Source of the DNA: Halopseudomonas xinjiangensis
Lineage (GTDB): Bacteria; Pseudomonadota; Gammaproteobacteria; Pseudomonadales; Pseudomonadaceae
NCBI GenBank assembly: GCA_011050525.1
Contig: DRFO01000017.1
Span: 458,175-522,174 of the forward strand
Length of the DNA: 64,000 nucleotides
Direction of reading: 5' to 3'
A model generated the notes under the pieces. That model saw only the letters and a program-made list of their open reading frames with translations. It had not been told where the DNA came from and did not search any database. The number at the start of each line of letters is the position of its first letter. Position 1 is the first letter of the stretch. Of the stretch, positions 18,268 through 27,115 are shown one piece after another. Made by a program: the position numbers and the translations under genes.

Positions 18268-19635
18268 ATGAAACTTCATTTAGCCTTAAGTATCGCCTTG
18301 ACAGGGATTTCGGCGTATTCACTGGCCGCAGTGCCTGAGCAGGAGGCCGCCAAGCTTGGCGAGTCTCTTACACTGGTCGGGGCGATTCAAGCGGGCAATG
18401 AAGCTGGCACTATCCCCCCTTTTGAAGGGGGGCTTCGCGAAGCTCCTGCTGGTTTCGAACCGGGTAGCGGCTACTGGGCAAACCCCTTCAAGGATGAAGA
18501 GCCACTGTTCCGTATTGATGCCAGCAACTATGAGCAGTACGCGGATCAGTTGAGTGCAGGTCAGATTGAATTGCTCAAGCGCAATCCAGACACCTACTAC
18601 ATGGATATCTATCCCAGCCACCGTACCGCGGCTCATCCCCAGGAGGTTCTGGAAGCCACAGTGCGTAACGCCACTACCTGCGAAACCTTAAAGGATGGCC
18701 TTGCTCTGGAACCGGAATGTCGGGGCGGTATACCGTTTCCGATTCCACAGACCGGTCACGAGCTGATCTGGAACCAGCAGACACGCTACAACGATGGCCA
18801 GTACGGCACTACAACGACCGGATCCAACAGCTGGATCGTGGCCTCCAATGGCACCGTTACCAAGGCTTCAGAACAGGCCACTTTCGTTGAGCGTCCTTAT
18901 TATCAGACGGATCTGGAAGAACGAGATCCGCAAATGTACACCCGCGTGTATTCGGTCACCAGAGCACCTGCGCGCCGTGCCGGTGAGCTGACCGGCTATA
19001 TGGATTTTCTCGACCCGACTGAGCAGCCACGTCGTGCCTGGAGCTATACCCCCGGTCAGCGTCGGGTCAAGCTGGCCCCCGAGTTTGCCTACGATACCCC
19101 CGTAGCCAGCATGGGCGGGCTGGAATTGTTCGATGAGCTGTTCATGTTTTCGGGTATGCAGGACCGCTTCGACTTCAATCTGGTTGGTAGAAAGGAGATG
19201 TACATTCCTTACAACAACTACGAGTTGTACTTTCACTGCGATCCTGAAACCCAGCTGATGGAATCCCACGTCAACCCCGAATGCGAGCGGTGGGAGCTGC
19301 ACCGGGTATGGGAAGTGGAAGCGACGCTGAAGGAAGGCAACCGTCACGTCTACAGCAAGCGCACCTACTACCTGGACGAAGACACCTATGGCGCAGGCTT
19401 GTATGACGCCTGGGATCAGAGTGGTCAGCTGTATCGTTCAATGATGCTGGGTGGCGTGCAGCTTTATGACCATGACATTCCCTACATCGTCAAACACTCC
19501 ATCTATGACTTCAACAAGGGCATGTACGGTTTGATCAATGACGCGCTCAATGGCGGCTACCAGGTACTCGAGGAGCCTCGTTCCGAGCGCGAGTTGAACC
19601 CTGAAGCCATCGTGGGCCGAGAAACCGTTCGCTAA
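18268..19635 (+). CDS. DUF1329 family periplasmic protein (copy 1)
   Basis: This 455-residue protein has a signal peptide (LALSIALTGISAYSLAA) and then the DUF1329 pattern: KLGESLTLVGAIQAGNEAGT, IPPFEGG, YPSHRTAA, and GGIPFPIPQTG. The family is related to outer-membrane lipoprotein-sorting (LolA/LolB-like) proteins, which suggests carriage of a hydrophobic ligand across the periplasm; that is inference. The ATG at 18268 has GGAG upstream and is 23 bases after the DUF1302 stop. Three close paralogues lie in this window. Confidence 0.9.
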   Translation: MKLHLALSIALTGISAYSLAAVPEQEAAKLGESLTLVGAIQAGNEAGTIPPFEGGLREAPAGFEPGSGYWANPFKDEEPLFRIDASNYEQYADQLSAGQIELLKRNPDTYYMDIYPSHRTAAHPQEVLEATVRNATTCETLKDGLALEPECRGGIPFPIPQTGHELIWNQQTRYNDGQYGTTTTGSNSWIVASNGTVTKASEQATFVERPYYQTDLEERDPQMYTRVYSVTRAPARRAGELTGYMDFLDPTEQPRRAWSYTPGQRRVKLAPEFAYDTPVASMGGLELFDELFMFSGMQDRFDFNLVGRKEMYIPYNNYELYFHCDPETQLMESHVNPECERWELHRVWEVEATLKEGNRHVYSKRTYYLDEDTYGAGLYDAWDQSGQLYRSMMLGGVQLYDHDIPYIVKHSIYDFNKGMYGLINDALNGGYQVLEEPRSERELNPEAIVGRETVR

Positions 19636-19705
19636 CCGGAACCAGACCTGGATAACGCCGCTTCTCCAGGACGGATAAAGCGCTGCCGATCATACCGGTT
19701 GACCC

Positions 19706-19730
19706 GGGGCATCCCGCCTGAGGATGCTCC
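19706..19730 (+). other. intercistronic hairpin before the Ycf48-like gene
   Basis: GGGGCATCC (19706-19714) and GGATGCTCC (19722-19730) form a stem with one imperfect pair and a 7-base loop. No T run follows, so it is more likely an RNA processing or stability element than a terminator. It lies in a 118-base gap within the operon. Confidence 0.4.
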
Positions 19731-19753
19731 TGGGATCACTGAGGATAAAAACA

Positions 19754-20914
19754 ATGAATGTATCCCGCCTGTTCAGTTGGTCTGCTGGTAAACGCGGCCC
19801 ACATGCCTTGCTTGCCATGGCCGCCTGCTGTATCGGATTAACGGTACATGTGCTGCCGGTAACTGCTGCGGAGCAAGCTCCACAGTCACCAACTGGTTTC
19901 CATGACCCGTTGCAGCAATCCGCGTTGGTTCAGGCCGTCGCGCAGGCGCAGCCCGCTCTGGCCGTCACCCGCGCGGGTGATAACCTGGTGAGTGTCGGTT
20001 TGCGCGGGTTGATTCTGATATCTCGCGATGATGGCGAAACCTGGACCCAGTCCCCGAGTCCGGTGGCTGTCGATCTGGTTCAGGTGTACTTCCAGAATGA
20101 GCTCAACGGCTGGGCTGTCGGTCATGATTCCGTCTTGCTGGCGACCACCGATGGTGGGCTTTCATGGAAAGTTCAGCTGGACGGTCGGAGTCTGGTCACT
20201 CTGCTCAAGGAACACTACGCTAACGCCTCGGATATCGATGAGTTTGAAGCGGAAAGCATGCTCCGGGAAGTCGACCTTGGAACAAGCACGTCTGCCAATC
20301 CCGACATCATGGCCACGCCTTTTCTCGATGTATTCGTGAAAGAAAATGGCGAAGGATTTGTGCTGGGTGCCTTCGGCATGCTGCTGCGCACTACCGACAG
20401 CGGCGCTACCTGGGAACCCTGGACCGAACATACCGAGAACGACCGTCGTATGCATCTATACGGCATCGACATGCAGGGCGATCAGGTCTACGTCAGCGGA
20501 GAGCAGGGCTTGCTGATGCGGCTGGATCGTGAAGCGCAGCGTTTCGTGCAGGTGGATACTCCCTATACCGGCACCTTCTTCGGGGTGCATATCAGCGACG
20601 GCGTGTTGATGGTCTACGGTCTGAGGGGAAACCTCTACGCCAGCCGCGACGGGGGTGAGAACTGGCAGCATGTGGATACTCAGCAAAACGCGACGCTGAT
20701 TGATGCCGTGGATGGCGCCGCTGCCGGACAGGTATTGCTGGTGAGCGAGCGAGGTGAGCTGGTTCGCCTGGATACCACGACGCTGGAGACTGATCTTCTG
20801 TCGGTTCCCTATGCCGGGCAGGTGTATTCCTCGGCCAGACCGGACGCGCCCGGTACGCTCATAGTTGCGCAATTTTCCGGACTTCGAAAGATAGATATGA
20901 GTCAGTTTCAATAA
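19754..20914 (+). CDS. Ycf48-like beta-propeller protein, secreted
   Basis: This 386-residue protein starts MNVSRLFSWSAGK at 19754 after GAGGAT, with an N-terminal hydrophobic stretch ending near VLPVTAAEQ. It has at least four Asp-box turns (SRDDGETW, TTDGGLSW, TTDSGATW, SRDGGENW), the mark of BNR/Ycf48 propellers. Ycf48 is known as a photosystem assembly factor, but such proteins in non-phototrophs often lie beside MMPL permeases. Here it is between DUF1329 and the RND gene, so it may be a periplasmic scaffold of that transporter. That role is inferred. Confidence 0.85.
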   Translation: MNVSRLFSWSAGKRGPHALLAMAACCIGLTVHVLPVTAAEQAPQSPTGFHDPLQQSALVQAVAQAQPALAVTRAGDNLVSVGLRGLILISRDDGETWTQSPSPVAVDLVQVYFQNELNGWAVGHDSVLLATTDGGLSWKVQLDGRSLVTLLKEHYANASDIDEFEAESMLREVDLGTSTSANPDIMATPFLDVFVKENGEGFVLGAFGMLLRTTDSGATWEPWTEHTENDRRMHLYGIDMQGDQVYVSGEQGLLMRLDREAQRFVQVDTPYTGTFFGVHISDGVLMVYGLRGNLYASRDGGENWQHVDTQQNATLIDAVDGAAAGQVLLVSERGELVRLDTTTLETDLLSVPYAGQVYSSARPDAPGTLIVAQFSGLRKIDMSQFQ

Positions 20915-21077
20915 TAGCCATACCGCACTTCCGTTCACCTTGCGGAAGGTTTGGGTAAGAACAGTTCCGTGCTGCTGGACGCCGGCACAGCGGAATGTCC
21001 GTTGGTCTAAATGAAGTTATGTCCGGGATGCACTGGCGTTGATAAGACCGCCACGCAACCTGATAGTGGAGAGAATG

Positions 21078-23591
21078 ATGGTCGATCTTAAAAGCAACGC
21101 TGGCATGCCAGTCGTGCGTGACGTCAAGGACTTTGACAAAAGTTCTGGTGGCCTGTTTGAGCGTATTATTTTCAGCCATCGGGTTCTGGTTCTTATAAGT
21201 TGTCTTTTGGTCACTGTCGTACTCGGATTCTTTGCCACCAAACTGGACGTCAATGCCAGTTTCGAACGAATGATTCCAGTTAATAACCCTTATATTCAGA
21301 ATTATCTGGATAATAAAAGTGAACTACCTGGACTCGGCAATAATATTAGAGTTGTGGTCTCCAACAAGCAGGGCAGTATTTATGAGCCGGAATATCTTCA
21401 GACTCTGCAGGAAGTAAATGACACTCTCTATCTGATTCCAGGGATAGACAGATCCTGGATGCGTTCGCTGTGGATGCCAATTGTTCGGTGGCGCGAAGTC
21501 ACCGAAGCCGGAATCAGCGGCGGGGCGGTAATGCCTTCCGATTATGATGGCAGTGAGGCGAGCATTACCGCGCTGCGTCGTAACGTAACCCGCGCGGGTC
21601 TGACAGGCAGCCTGGTGGCCAACGACAGGTCATCAAGCATGATTGTCGCGCCCTTGCTGGAGACCCATCCACAAACCGGAGAGCCGCTGGATTACAGCGA
21701 ATTTTCCGATCAGCTCGAAGAGAAAATCAGATCCTTCGAAAGTGACCAGATCGGCATCCATATTGTCGGCTTCAGCAAGCTGGTCGGCGATCTGATCGAT
21801 GGTTTACAGGTCGTAATGCTGTTCTTCGCGATTTCCGTGGCAATTGCCGCGCTGTTTGTGTACCTCTACACGCATTGCGTACGCAGCACGCTGCTGCTGG
21901 TGGGTATCGCGATTACCGGCGTGGTCTGGCTGCTGGGTTTGATGCAGCTTTTAGGCTATGACCTCGATCCCTATTCAATCCTGGTTCCATTTCTGATTTT
22001 CGCCATTGGCTTGTCCCATGGCACCCAGAAGATGAACGGCATTCTTCAGGATATCGGACGTGGCACCCATAAATATGTTGCGGCACGGTATACCTTCAGA
22101 CGGCTGTTCCTTACCGGCCTGACCGCGCTGCTGACCAATGTGGTCGGGTTCGCGGTGCTGGCGATCATTGATATTCCGGTCATTCGGGACCTCGCGCTGA
22201 CCACCAGTATCGGTGTGACCGTGCTGATTTTCACCAAGTTGATTCTGATTCCCGTCGCGCTGTCCTATATCGGCGTAAGCAAAAAAGCCGCCCGACTTGC
22301 CATCGAGAAAGACGCTGCGGAGCAGGAGAACAAGAGCTGGCAGGGCAAGATCTGGCAGGGTCTGGATCTGTTCACCCAGCGCAAGTGGGCTACCGCGGCC
22401 ATCGCGGTTTCGGTGCTGATCACTGGCGTCAGTGCGGTTGTCATGATGGACCTAAAGATCGGCGATCTGGATCCAGGCGCGCCCGAGCTGCGCGCCGATT
22501 CACGATACAACCGGGACAACGCGTTCATCTCAGCCAACTATGGTCTTTCCAGTGATCAGTTTGCCGTGATCATGAAAACCGACGTAGACGGCTGCCGCTT
22601 CTATGGCCCCCTGCAAACCATGGATAAGCTGGCCTGGCGTCTGCGCCAGACCGAAGGCGTGCAGACCACCAGCTCCCTGGCCGACTCAGTGCGGTTCATG
22701 ACCTCGGGGATGGCTGAGGGTAGCGGCAAGTGGCTAACCATCAGTCGTGACCAGGCCATTACCAATGCGTCGGTTGACGCAGCGATGATTTCGTCGCCTG
22801 GCATCACCAACCAGAATTGCTCGGTTACCCCATTGATCGCCTATCTCACCGACCACAAGGCAGAGACCCTTACCCGCGTGCTGGACGTGGTGGAGGATTT
22901 CAACGCGGAACACGGAACCGGGCCCGAGAGTGATCAGCCTGTTCAGTTCTTGCTGGCTGCTGGCAACGCGGGTATCGAAGCAGCGACCAATATCGAGGTA
23001 CAGAAGGGCATCATCATCATGTACTTCGCAGTTTACGGCGCTACCGCTCTGTTGTGCCTGATCACCTTCCGCAGTATTCGCGCCACCCTGGTTGCGCTTA
23101 TTCCGCTGATCATGACCACCATCATTGCCAAGGCGCTGATGGTCTGGCTGGGGATTGGTCTGAAGGTCGCCACCTTGCCGGTCATGGCTGTAGGGGTTGG
23201 AGTCGGGGTTGATTACGCGCTTTATCTGCTGAGTGTTCAGCTTGCCGTGCAAGGCCGCGGGGAATCGCTGGCAGTGGCCTACCGCCGTTCGCTTGATTTT
23301 ACCGGCCGGGTGGTTGCGCTGATCGGTTTGACGATGGCAGCAGGCGTTATCACCTGGGCCTGGTCACCCATCAAATTCCAGGCCGACATGGGCATCCTGC
23401 TGACCTTCATGTTCCTCTGGAACATGCTGGGCGCGCTGATTCTGATTCCAGCACTGTCCCACTTTCTGCTCAGAGATTTTGGTGCCGGGAAGAAGGCCCG
23501 TGGGGAGTTTTCTTCCCCTGCCAAGGCTCCGGTGCCTATTGCCTCACAGCCTACCCAGGCTAAAAAACAGGCGGTGGTCGACACCCATTGA
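21078..23591 (+). CDS. MMPL/RND-superfamily permease
   Basis: This protein of about 837 residues has the two-fold RND layout: a first membrane helix near residue 35, a periplasmic loop, helices from about 250 to 400 (including FLIFAIGLSHGTQKMNG), a second loop, and helices after about 660 (VGVGVGVDYALYLLSVQLAV, ALIGLTMAAGVITWAWS). It resembles MMPL/HpnN lipid exporters more than AcrB drug pumps. The ATG at 21078 has GGAGA at good spacing; one three bases earlier is too close. It would power movement of a hydrophobic substrate, with DUF1329 and DUF1302 as possible periplasmic and outer-membrane partners. Confidence 0.9.
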   Translation: MVDLKSNAGMPVVRDVKDFDKSSGGLFERIIFSHRVLVLISCLLVTVVLGFFATKLDVNASFERMIPVNNPYIQNYLDNKSELPGLGNNIRVVVSNKQGSIYEPEYLQTLQEVNDTLYLIPGIDRSWMRSLWMPIVRWREVTEAGISGGAVMPSDYDGSEASITALRRNVTRAGLTGSLVANDRSSSMIVAPLLETHPQTGEPLDYSEFSDQLEEKIRSFESDQIGIHIVGFSKLVGDLIDGLQVVMLFFAISVAIAALFVYLYTHCVRSTLLLVGIAITGVVWLLGLMQLLGYDLDPYSILVPFLIFAIGLSHGTQKMNGILQDIGRGTHKYVAARYTFRRLFLTGLTALLTNVVGFAVLAIIDIPVIRDLALTTSIGVTVLIFTKLILIPVALSYIGVSKKAARLAIEKDAAEQENKSWQGKIWQGLDLFTQRKWATAAIAVSVLITGVSAVVMMDLKIGDLDPGAPELRADSRYNRDNAFISANYGLSSDQFAVIMKTDVDGCRFYGPLQTMDKLAWRLRQTEGVQTTSSLADSVRFMTSGMAEGSGKWLTISRDQAITNASVDAAMISSPGITNQNCSVTPLIAYLTDHKAETLTRVLDVVEDFNAEHGTGPESDQPVQFLLAAGNAGIEAATNIEVQKGIIIMYFAVYGATALLCLITFRSIRATLVALIPLIMTTIIAKALMVWLGIGLKVATLPVMAVGVGVGVDYALYLLSVQLAVQGRGESLAVAYRRSLDFTGRVVALIGLTMAAGVITWAWSPIKFQADMGILLTFMFLWNMLGALILIPALSHFLLRDFGAGKKARGEFSSPAKAPVPIASQPTQAKKQAVVDTH

Positions 23592-23659
23592 AGCGCTACT
23601 TGAGGTAGCGCTGCCAAACAACCCGTTTTTTTCGCTCCCCTGTAAGAATGGAGATAAAG

Positions 23660-24625
23660 ATGTTCGAATTGTTGATGAGCGCCGACATGATGGTGCCAGA
23701 CCCGGATGGAATGACCGAATTGCTGGTGGACAAGCTGGGCATTCACAAGCACGAGCGCTGGCGCCAGGCCTTTGATGACCATCCCTATATTGCCCATTTC
23801 CTGCGGGTGCACAAATCATTGGCCGTGTCGCCGACCCGGGTCGAGCCGCAGTGGCACCTGGACCGGCCCAATCCGGGCGATCCGATGTTCCATGATTTCC
23901 TGGAAAGTCTGAAGGAGTACCAGGGTCGGCACCGCCCGATGCTGACCCACTCCATCGTGCTAAGTCTGCATGGGGATAAATTCGATGCCCTGGTAGCGAA
24001 ACTCATGCGTCGGCGTCTACCGTTCCGAATGGCGCAACGCACGCCTGACATGCCCTTCGACCGCCTGTGGTTGGGAGCGTCGCCGGAAAAGCCGGTCTAC
24101 GATCCCATCGTCGATGGCGGACTGTGTATCGAAGTCATGCCAATGGAGCCGCTGCAGATGCCGGCCGATACGTTCTCGGTTCCTGCTCCGCAACCACGTG
24201 ATTCCAAGCCCGGCGATATGGTGCGTGTTTCCGCCCGCGGTTATCTGGTGCGCGACCTGAACGAGACGCTTCGCCGTTGCTCTGCCAATCTTGACTGGGA
24301 ACCCTCAGGCCCGGTTGAACTGATCGAGAGCGAAGGCTATCGCCGCGCGCGCATGGGCTTCAGCCTGGCCAACAGCGCCACGCTGGACATCATCGAAGCG
24401 ACCCGCTGGAACAGTGAAGCGGGCCTGTACCTCAACAGCTGGGGTCCTGGCCCCTATTACATCCGCATCGCAGTAAACGATCTGGCGGCCAAGGCTGAAG
24501 ATCTGCGCGCGCGGGGCACAGCGTTCAGCTGGATCGAGTCCAGCGATGCGGTGGGTGGCAAGGCGCTGATCAGGATTGATCCGTCTGAGCTCAGAGGCCA
24601 GTTGTTCGAGTTCGAGGAGTGCTGA
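23660..24625 (+). CDS. two-domain VOC (glyoxalase/dioxygenase fold) protein
   Basis: This 321-residue protein starts at 23660, where GGAGA lies 5 bases upstream. It seems to have two VOC modules: an N-terminal half with FELLMSADMMVPDP and THSIVLSLHGDKFDALV, and a C-terminal half from about residue 185 (RGYLVRDLNETLRRC, YIRIAVNDLAAKAEDLRARG, GQLFEFEEC). The end, a beta strand with glutamate, is typical of a VOC metal ligand, but I cannot place all ligands. The reaction is unknown. It is followed after one base by the enoyl-CoA hydratase, so they are surely co-translated. Confidence 0.75.
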   Translation: MFELLMSADMMVPDPDGMTELLVDKLGIHKHERWRQAFDDHPYIAHFLRVHKSLAVSPTRVEPQWHLDRPNPGDPMFHDFLESLKEYQGRHRPMLTHSIVLSLHGDKFDALVAKLMRRRLPFRMAQRTPDMPFDRLWLGASPEKPVYDPIVDGGLCIEVMPMEPLQMPADTFSVPAPQPRDSKPGDMVRVSARGYLVRDLNETLRRCSANLDWEPSGPVELIESEGYRRARMGFSLANSATLDIIEATRWNSEAGLYLNSWGPGPYYIRIAVNDLAAKAEDLRARGTAFSWIESSDAVGGKALIRIDPSELRGQLFEFEEC

Positions 24626-24626
24626 C

Positions 24627-25439
24627 ATGAGCACGGATGAAAGCCTACCCGAAGTAATCAACGATGCAGTGCAGATGCACTGCGACGGCGCCGTGGGGTG
24701 GGTGGTGCTCACCCGTCCCGGCCAGATCAATGCCATCAATGATGCAATCCGCGTTGGTGTTCCAGCGGCCCTCGAACGGCTGGAGAACAACGACAGGATT
24801 CACGTCATAGTGATTCGCGGTGAGGGCGAACGGGGGTTTTGCGCCGGGGCGGACATCAAGGAAAAGCGCGGAATAGAGACCTCCATCCAGGTTCGTAAAC
24901 GGATGGAGGGTGCTCGCTGGATTGAAGCTATCGACGCAGTAAGCAAGCCGGTTATCGTCGCAATCCACGGTTACTGCATGGGCGGAGGCCTGGAACTTGC
25001 GCTAGCCTGTGATATCCGCTTTGCTTCGCCAAATGCGGTGCTGGCATTGCCGGAAACCGGTCTGGGATTGATTCCTGGCGGAGGCGGTACGCAGCGCCTG
25101 TGCCGGGTGGTGGCGCCAGGTCATGCGCTTGATCTACTGCTGACGGGTGAACGCCTGGATGCCGACAGGGCGCGGCAGATCGGCCTGGTATCGCGTGTCG
25201 CTAAAAGCGCCGATACCTTGCTTGAGGAGGTGTCGGCGCTGGCGTTGCAGATAGCCGGTAAATCACCTATGGCTTCGGTATATGCAAAAAGAGCCGCACG
25301 AGCTGCCTCAGAAATCGACCTGAAAAAGGGCCTGGATCTGGAACTGGACCTGTTTTCGTTGCTGGCCACCACCAAGGATGCCAGGGAGGCTGCTCTGGCC
25401 TTTGCCGAGCGTCGTGCGCCGCAGTTCACTGGTGAGTGA
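24627..25439 (+). CDS. enoyl-CoA hydratase/isomerase family protein
   Basis: This 270-residue crotonase-fold protein has the oxyanion-hole segments GFCAGADIKEKRG and GYCMGGGLELALACDIRFA, and PETGLGLIPGGGGTQRL with the second glutamate region, so both catalytic glutamates of a hydratase seem present. The ATG at 24627 has GAGGAG inside the end of the previous gene. It should act on a CoA thioester from the substrate of this operon; the exact acyl group is not known. Confidence 0.88.
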   Translation: MSTDESLPEVINDAVQMHCDGAVGWVVLTRPGQINAINDAIRVGVPAALERLENNDRIHVIVIRGEGERGFCAGADIKEKRGIETSIQVRKRMEGARWIEAIDAVSKPVIVAIHGYCMGGGLELALACDIRFASPNAVLALPETGLGLIPGGGGTQRLCRVVAPGHALDLLLTGERLDADRARQIGLVSRVAKSADTLLEEVSALALQIAGKSPMASVYAKRAARAASEIDLKKGLDLELDLFSLLATTKDAREAALAFAERRAPQFTGE

Positions 25440-25473
25440 AATTGATCGTCTCGTATCAAGACAAGAGAAGAAT

Positions 25474-26307
25474 ATGATGACAACAGACAAGCTCAAGGAT
25501 CGTGTAGCGATCATCACCGGCGCTGGTGGTGGTCTGGGCGCCGAGTGCGCGCGGGTACTGGCCTCCCATGGCGCTGCCATCGCAATCGTCGATATCAATC
25601 AGGAGGCGGCGGCCAGTGTGGCGGCAGAGATCGAATCGGCCGGTGGTCAGGCCATTGCCATACGCACCGATGTTTCCAGCGAGGATGACGTCAAGGCGAT
25701 GGTTGAACAGGTGATGGACCGGTTCGGCCGTATCGACGTGCTGCACAACAATGCCGCCGTGCTGGATGTGAACCAGCGCCAGAAGGACCGCGATATCTGC
25801 AACCTGGACATGGACGCCTTCGATCGAGCCATCGCGGTGAATCTGCGTGGCGCCGTGTTGTGTTCCAAGCATGTTATTCCGGTGATGCTGAAACAGGGCA
25901 AGGGCTCGGTAATCTTTGCCACCTCCGGACTGGGTGCCCAGGGAGATTTGTCCCTGACCGGCTACGCGTCAACCAAAGCTGCGCTGAACATGCTGCCCAA
26001 GCTGGTAGCGGCGCAGTACGGCAAGCTGGGTGTGCGCGGCAATGCCGTGCAGATTGGGCTGGCGCCTGCGGAAAATGCCCACGGTTCCATGCCGCCCGAG
26101 CTGCTGAATATTCTGCGTGACAATCATCTGACGCCTGAACTGGGCACCCCACGACAGATCGCTGATGTGGTGGCCTTTCTTGCCTGCGACGAGTCTTCGT
26201 TCGTGACCGGTACTACCCTGGTAGCAGATGGAGGTTTTGGCAGCCACACGCCTTCACTGGTTGCAATGCGTGCCTTCTTCGAGCAGTCGGGCCGCGGCAG
26301 CATGTAA
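25474..26307 (+). CDS. SDR-family NAD(P)-dependent oxidoreductase
   Basis: This 277-residue protein starts MMTTDKLKDRVAIITGAGGGLG. It has the cofactor loop TGAGGGLG, the aspartate of VDI that favours NAD, HNNAA in place of NNAG, a serine in ATSGLG, and a complete catalytic YASTK. It is therefore likely an active alcohol or 3-hydroxyacyl dehydrogenase, completing a hydratase-dehydrogenase pair with the gene before. It is the last gene of the DUF1302 operon and is followed by a very strong hairpin. Confidence 0.88.
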   Translation: MMTTDKLKDRVAIITGAGGGLGAECARVLASHGAAIAIVDINQEAAASVAAEIESAGGQAIAIRTDVSSEDDVKAMVEQVMDRFGRIDVLHNNAAVLDVNQRQKDRDICNLDMDAFDRAIAVNLRGAVLCSKHVIPVMLKQGKGSVIFATSGLGAQGDLSLTGYASTKAALNMLPKLVAAQYGKLGVRGNAVQIGLAPAENAHGSMPPELLNILRDNHLTPELGTPRQIADVVAFLACDESSFVTGTTLVADGGFGSHTPSLVAMRAFFEQSGRGSM

Positions 26308-26319
26308 CTGGGTTCACGA

Positions 26320-26354
26320 CCCCTATGGCGCCCCGGCCTGGGGCGCCATAGGGG
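26320..26354. terminator. 15-bp perfect hairpin between convergent SDR and TetR genes
   Basis: CCCCTATGGCGCCCC (26320-26334) pairs fully with 26340-26354 around a 5-base loop. It touches the TetR stop codon at 26355 and begins 12 bases after the SDR stop. Neither side has a T run, so it may act as a bidirectional terminator or an mRNA 3-prime-end protector. Confidence 0.6.
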
Positions 26355-26996
26355 TCAGGATTGCCGCATGATGCTGGCCAGAATGAAGTTGGCCGAGTGT
26401 TCACGCCAGATCCGCATGCCATTCTCAGAGGTAGTGTCAAAGCCAACGAGAACGGACATGGTGTAATGATTGGTGAATCCGCCTGACATCAGCAGCGCAG
26501 AACTCGCCAGGAACAGACGGGCATCTATATCCTGCTTGAATACGCCGTTCTCTATTCCACGTTTTAGGACCAATGAAAACTTGGTGGCCAGCGCAGGGGA
26601 CTGACTGGTGAAGCTGTTGGGTCTGGTTTCTGCCGCTTCGTGATAGCGAATGCCTTCGAGGGCCAGGGCACCCAGCAGCGGATCTTCCAAATATTGATCA
26701 AAACAGCAGTAAAGCAATCTTCGCAGCGCTTCTTCCGGCGGCAGATCATCTATCTCAACGGCGATCAGTTCCTGCATTATCTGCTGCGAGGCGTCATCCA
26801 GGACGGTTGAAAATAATACTTCCTTGGATCCGTAATAGTGATAGACCAGTTGTTTGGTCACGCCGGCTTCCCGGGCGATATCTTCTACCCGGGCGCCCGC
26901 CAGACCTTTAAGGGCAAAGATCTGCCTGGCGGCGGCAAGCAGACGGTTCATGGTATCCCGCTTGCCAGGTTCTGCACGGGTTGACGGGGTGCTCAT
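26355..26996 (-). CDS. TetR-family transcriptional regulator
   Basis: This 213-residue protein has an N-terminal TetR helix-turn-helix (IFALKGLAGARVEDIAREAGVTKQLVYHYYGSKEVLF, about residues 28-62) and a longer helical C-terminal ligand domain. It resembles the TetR group with a TetR_C domain for acyl or aromatic ligands, but the ligand cannot be named. It converges on the DUF1302 operon and is divergent from the SDR at 27116, so either may be a target. Confidence 0.88.
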   Translation of the reverse strand: MSTPSTRAEPGKRDTMNRLLAAARQIFALKGLAGARVEDIAREAGVTKQLVYHYYGSKEVLFSTVLDDASQQIMQELIAVEIDDLPPEEALRRLLYCCFDQYLEDPLLGALALEGIRYHEAAETRPNSFTSQSPALATKFSLVLKRGIENGVFKQDIDARLFLASSALLMSGGFTNHYTMSVLVGFDTTSENGMRIWREHSANFILASIMRQS

Positions 26997-27115
26997 GGTA
27001 TTTCCGTCTCCGGTTTTATGGAAAAAAAGTCAGGCGTCAGTGGCCTACAGCATAAAGGATTGCGGCATCGCTGTAATGAACTTGAACCGCTGGAAAACAG
27101 ACAACGGGAGTAGAT

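Noticed and set aside
20928..20948. CTTCCG/CGGAAG hairpin after the Ycf48-like gene
   Set aside because: A 6-bp stem with no T run inside an operon; too weak to call a terminator.
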